Source: Candidatus Methanoperedens sp.
GTDB taxonomy: Archaea; Halobacteriota; Methanosarcinia; Methanosarcinales; Methanoperedenaceae
Direction of reading: 5' to 3'
DNA length: 6,202 nt
Assembly (NCBI GenBank): GCA_023249275.1
Contig: JAHFCV010000140.1
Coordinates: 1-6,202 of the forward strand
Shown here: positions 4,870 to 6,202 of the stretch, piece after piece
Numbering within the stretch: position 1 is the stretch's first letter
Layout: each line of letters starts with the position of its first letter
Position numbers and translations under genes: made by a program
Notes under the pieces: generated by a model
What the model saw: only the letters and a program-made list of their open reading frames with translations
Told to the model about the DNA's origin: nothing
Database searches by the model: none

Positions 4870-5793
4870 ATGAAGACAAACAGAAGGAACTTTCTGAAAA
4901 TCGGAGGCTCTTTATTGGCATGGGGACTCGTTGGAAGCAGCGCGGCATCTGCCGGAGCACATAGCTTTACAGGCTATCCTGACCGCTATGGCATGCTCTC
5001 GGATTTGACCAGGTGCATCGGATGCAGGCGCTGCGAAGCTGCCTGCAATAAAGCCAATAACCTGCCCGAACCTAAAACTTCGTTCGAGGCTACATCGGTT
5101 TTCGAGGAAAAAAGAAAACCCTATGTTGCGGATGTGCAATCGTACACTGTGGTGAATCGTTACCAAGCAAACGGAAAGACCGTTTATCGCAAAGTACAGT
5201 GCATGCACTGCGAAGAACCCGCCTGTGCTTCTGCCTGCCTTGTAGGAGCCCTGACAAAGAGCCCCGAAGGTCCTGTTGTCTGGAACGAGAAGGTGTGTAT
5301 AGGTTGCCGTTATTGTATCACAGCATGCCCGTTCTATGTACCCGCGTTTGAATATTCAAGCGCATTTGATCCGAGAATCCAGAAGTGCTTTATGTGCCAC
5401 CAGAGGATTACAAAGGGTATTGTTCCCGCATGCGCTGAAGCCTGTCCGGTGGAAGCTATCACGTTTGGCAAGAGGAGCAGTTTGCTCAAACTTGCCTGGA
5501 CAAGAATATGGGGCGAGCCTGACAAGTATATTGACCATGTGTATGGCGAACGGGAAGCCGGCGGGACAGGCTGGCTGTATATTAGCGGCGTTCCATTCTC
5601 ACAGCTTGACTTCCAGATGGACATCGGGACAACGTCGTTCCCGGAATATACCAGGGACTTCCTCTCAATGGTGAACCTGACTCTCATCTCATGGCCTGCC
5701 ATCTTTGGAGGAATGTATCTTATGACTAACAACCTTGTGAAGAAAAACCATGCTGAGGTTACTATACCGGAAAAGGAGGAAAACAAATTATGA
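4870..5793 (+). CDS. Tat-exported four-[4Fe-4S] electron-transfer subunit (HybA/NrfC-like) with C-terminal membrane anchor
   Basis: A 307-residue protein that relays electrons between the membrane quinone-reactive subunit and its redox partner on the outer face of the membrane. A twin-arginine signal is visible (NRRNFLK at 4-10, hydrophobic stretch 11-25, likely cleavage near ASA-GA). The 16 cysteines are exactly those needed for four cubane clusters: 49/52/55/59 (CxxCxxCxxxC), 111/114/119/123 (CxxCx4CxxxC), 143/146/149/153 (CxxCxxCxxxCP) and 173/176/188/192 (CxxCx11CxxxCP). This is the HybA/NrfC/DmsB-type ferredoxin-like fold. Residues about 266-288 form a hydrophobic helix, as in HybA and unlike NrfC, so it is anchored as well as exported. 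Its TGA overlaps the ATG of the NrfD-like gene (ATGA) and the cytochrome gene ends two bases upstream, so the three are one translational unit. Cluster ligands are complete and no frameshift is seen. Confidence 0.92.
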   Translation: MKTNRRNFLKIGGSLLAWGLVGSSAASAGAHSFTGYPDRYGMLSDLTRCIGCRRCEAACNKANNLPEPKTSFEATSVFEEKRKPYVADVQSYTVVNRYQANGKTVYRKVQCMHCEEPACASACLVGALTKSPEGPVVWNEKVCIGCRYCITACPFYVPAFEYSSAFDPRIQKCFMCHQRITKGIVPACAEACPVEAITFGKRSSLLKLAWTRIWGEPDKYIDHVYGEREAGGTGWLYISGVPFSQLDFQMDIGTTSFPEYTRDFLSMVNLTLISWPAIFGGMYLMTNNLVKKNHAEVTIPEKEENKL

Positions 5794-6202
5794 GCATAAT
5801 CGAGGTTGAAGACCTGAATAAACCGGAAACATCACAATCCTGGATAAACGAGAAATTGTTTATGGGACTTACTGTTAAAGAATATGTGAAGGGACTGATC
5901 ACCCCTTTAAACATGATTGCCGGGCTCATTGTCATGGCAGGTTTATTCTTTATACTCCTGCGTTTTATATACGGTCTTGCCGAAGTAACAGACGCTTCAA
6001 ATGAACAGCCATGGGGTCTATTCCTCGGGATTGGACTATTCACAGGCGTTCCTTTCTCAGCTTCTGGATTTGTCCTGGGGACGGCAGTGTATATTTTCGG
6101 GCAAAAACAGTATAAACCCGTACTCAAGAATGCCCTCCTTCTTGGTTTTCTTGGATACCTCTTCGCCGTTATATTTCTTATGATTGACCTGGGGCGCCCG
6201 TG
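5790..6202 (+). CDS. NrfD/HybB-like quinone-reactive integral membrane subunit (partial, 3' end beyond window)
   Basis: The first 137 codons are present and the frame is open to the right edge. After a hydrophilic N-terminus of about 35 residues there are three hydrophobic segments, about 38-63, 74-104 and 111-133. The pattern PWGLFLGIGLFTGV, then GFVLGTAVYIFG, then GYLFAVIFLMIDLGRP matches the start of HybB/NrfD (polysulfide reductase NrfD superfamily) proteins, including the short GRP motif after the third segment. Family members normally have eight to ten helices, so well over half the gene lies outside the window. It overlaps the Fe-S gene by four bases, and GGAGG at 5775-5779 serves its start. 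The family transfers electrons between the quinone pool and an attached Fe-S subunit, which is the likely role here. Whether a molybdopterin or other catalytic subunit follows cannot be seen. Confidence 0.88.
   Translation, partial: MSIIEVEDLNKPETSQSWINEKLFMGLTVKEYVKGLITPLNMIAGLIVMAGLFFILLRFIYGLAEVTDASNEQPWGLFLGIGLFTGVPFSASGFVLGTAVYIFGQKQYKPVLKNALLLGFLGYLFAVIFLMIDLGRP

Noticed and set aside
4292..4960. 222-codon open frame on the minus strand
   Set aside because: It lies opposite the cytochrome, and its many Cys and Met residues come from reading the CxxCH codons backwards. The plus-strand gene has seven haem motifs and good ribosome-binding sites.

Overview
The window most resembles a piece of an archaeal genome, probably a methane- or metal-cycling member of the Methanosarcinales such as a 'Candidatus Methanoperedens' (ANME-2d) relative. 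This is an inference. It rests on heavy AGG/AGA (Arg) and ATA (Ile) codon use, Shine-Dalgarno sites of the GGAGG/AGGTGAT type, A/T-rich TATA-like elements, and a c-type cytochrome / Fe-S / NrfD module. No rRNA or tRNA is present to settle it, and a bacterium is not formally excluded.

Layout. Positions 1-54 (minus strand) carry the first 18 codons of what looks like a zinc-ribbon insertion-sequence transposase that runs off the left edge. Positions 55-548 contain no gene I can support, only several short inverted repeats. From 549 everything reads rightward. A 482-residue protein (549-1997) has a ribbon-helix-helix (RHH) DNA-binding N-terminus and a C-terminal segment resembling a V4R-type ligand-binding domain. 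After a 211-bp intergenic region comes a run of closely packed genes. They are a 101-residue two-helix membrane protein (2209-2514), a 479-residue gap-free paralogue of the first regulator (2537-3976, about 75% identical by my hand count), a possible 25-codon micro-ORF (3973-4050), a membrane-anchored heptahaem cytochrome c (4052-4867), a Tat-exported four-[4Fe-4S] HybA/NrfC-like protein with a C-terminal anchor (4870-5793), and the start of a NrfD/HybB-like integral membrane protein (5790 to the edge).

How the parts may work together. The cytochrome, Fe-S protein and NrfD-like protein form a recognisable quinone-cytochrome oxidoreductase module. NrfD-type proteins handle the quinone in the membrane, the four-cluster protein relays electrons on the outer face, and the heptahaem cytochrome passes them on. 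Gene spacing suggests that this module, the small membrane protein and one RHH regulator share a transcript.

The most unusual feature is the 1998-2208 intergenic region. It holds a run of about eleven degenerate copies of a 10-bp motif (consensus near TATGCCATAA) at 9-11 bp steps, averaging 10.3 bp, so the copies lie on one face of the helix and end at the TATA-like element of the downstream operon. Tandem short sites are what cooperative RHH regulators bind, and RHH genes lie on both sides. I propose an autoregulated redox- or ligand-sensing switch made of two paralogous regulators, a phased operator array and a small membrane protein, controlling an electron-transfer complex. The parts are visible in the sequence; the way they are connected is inference.
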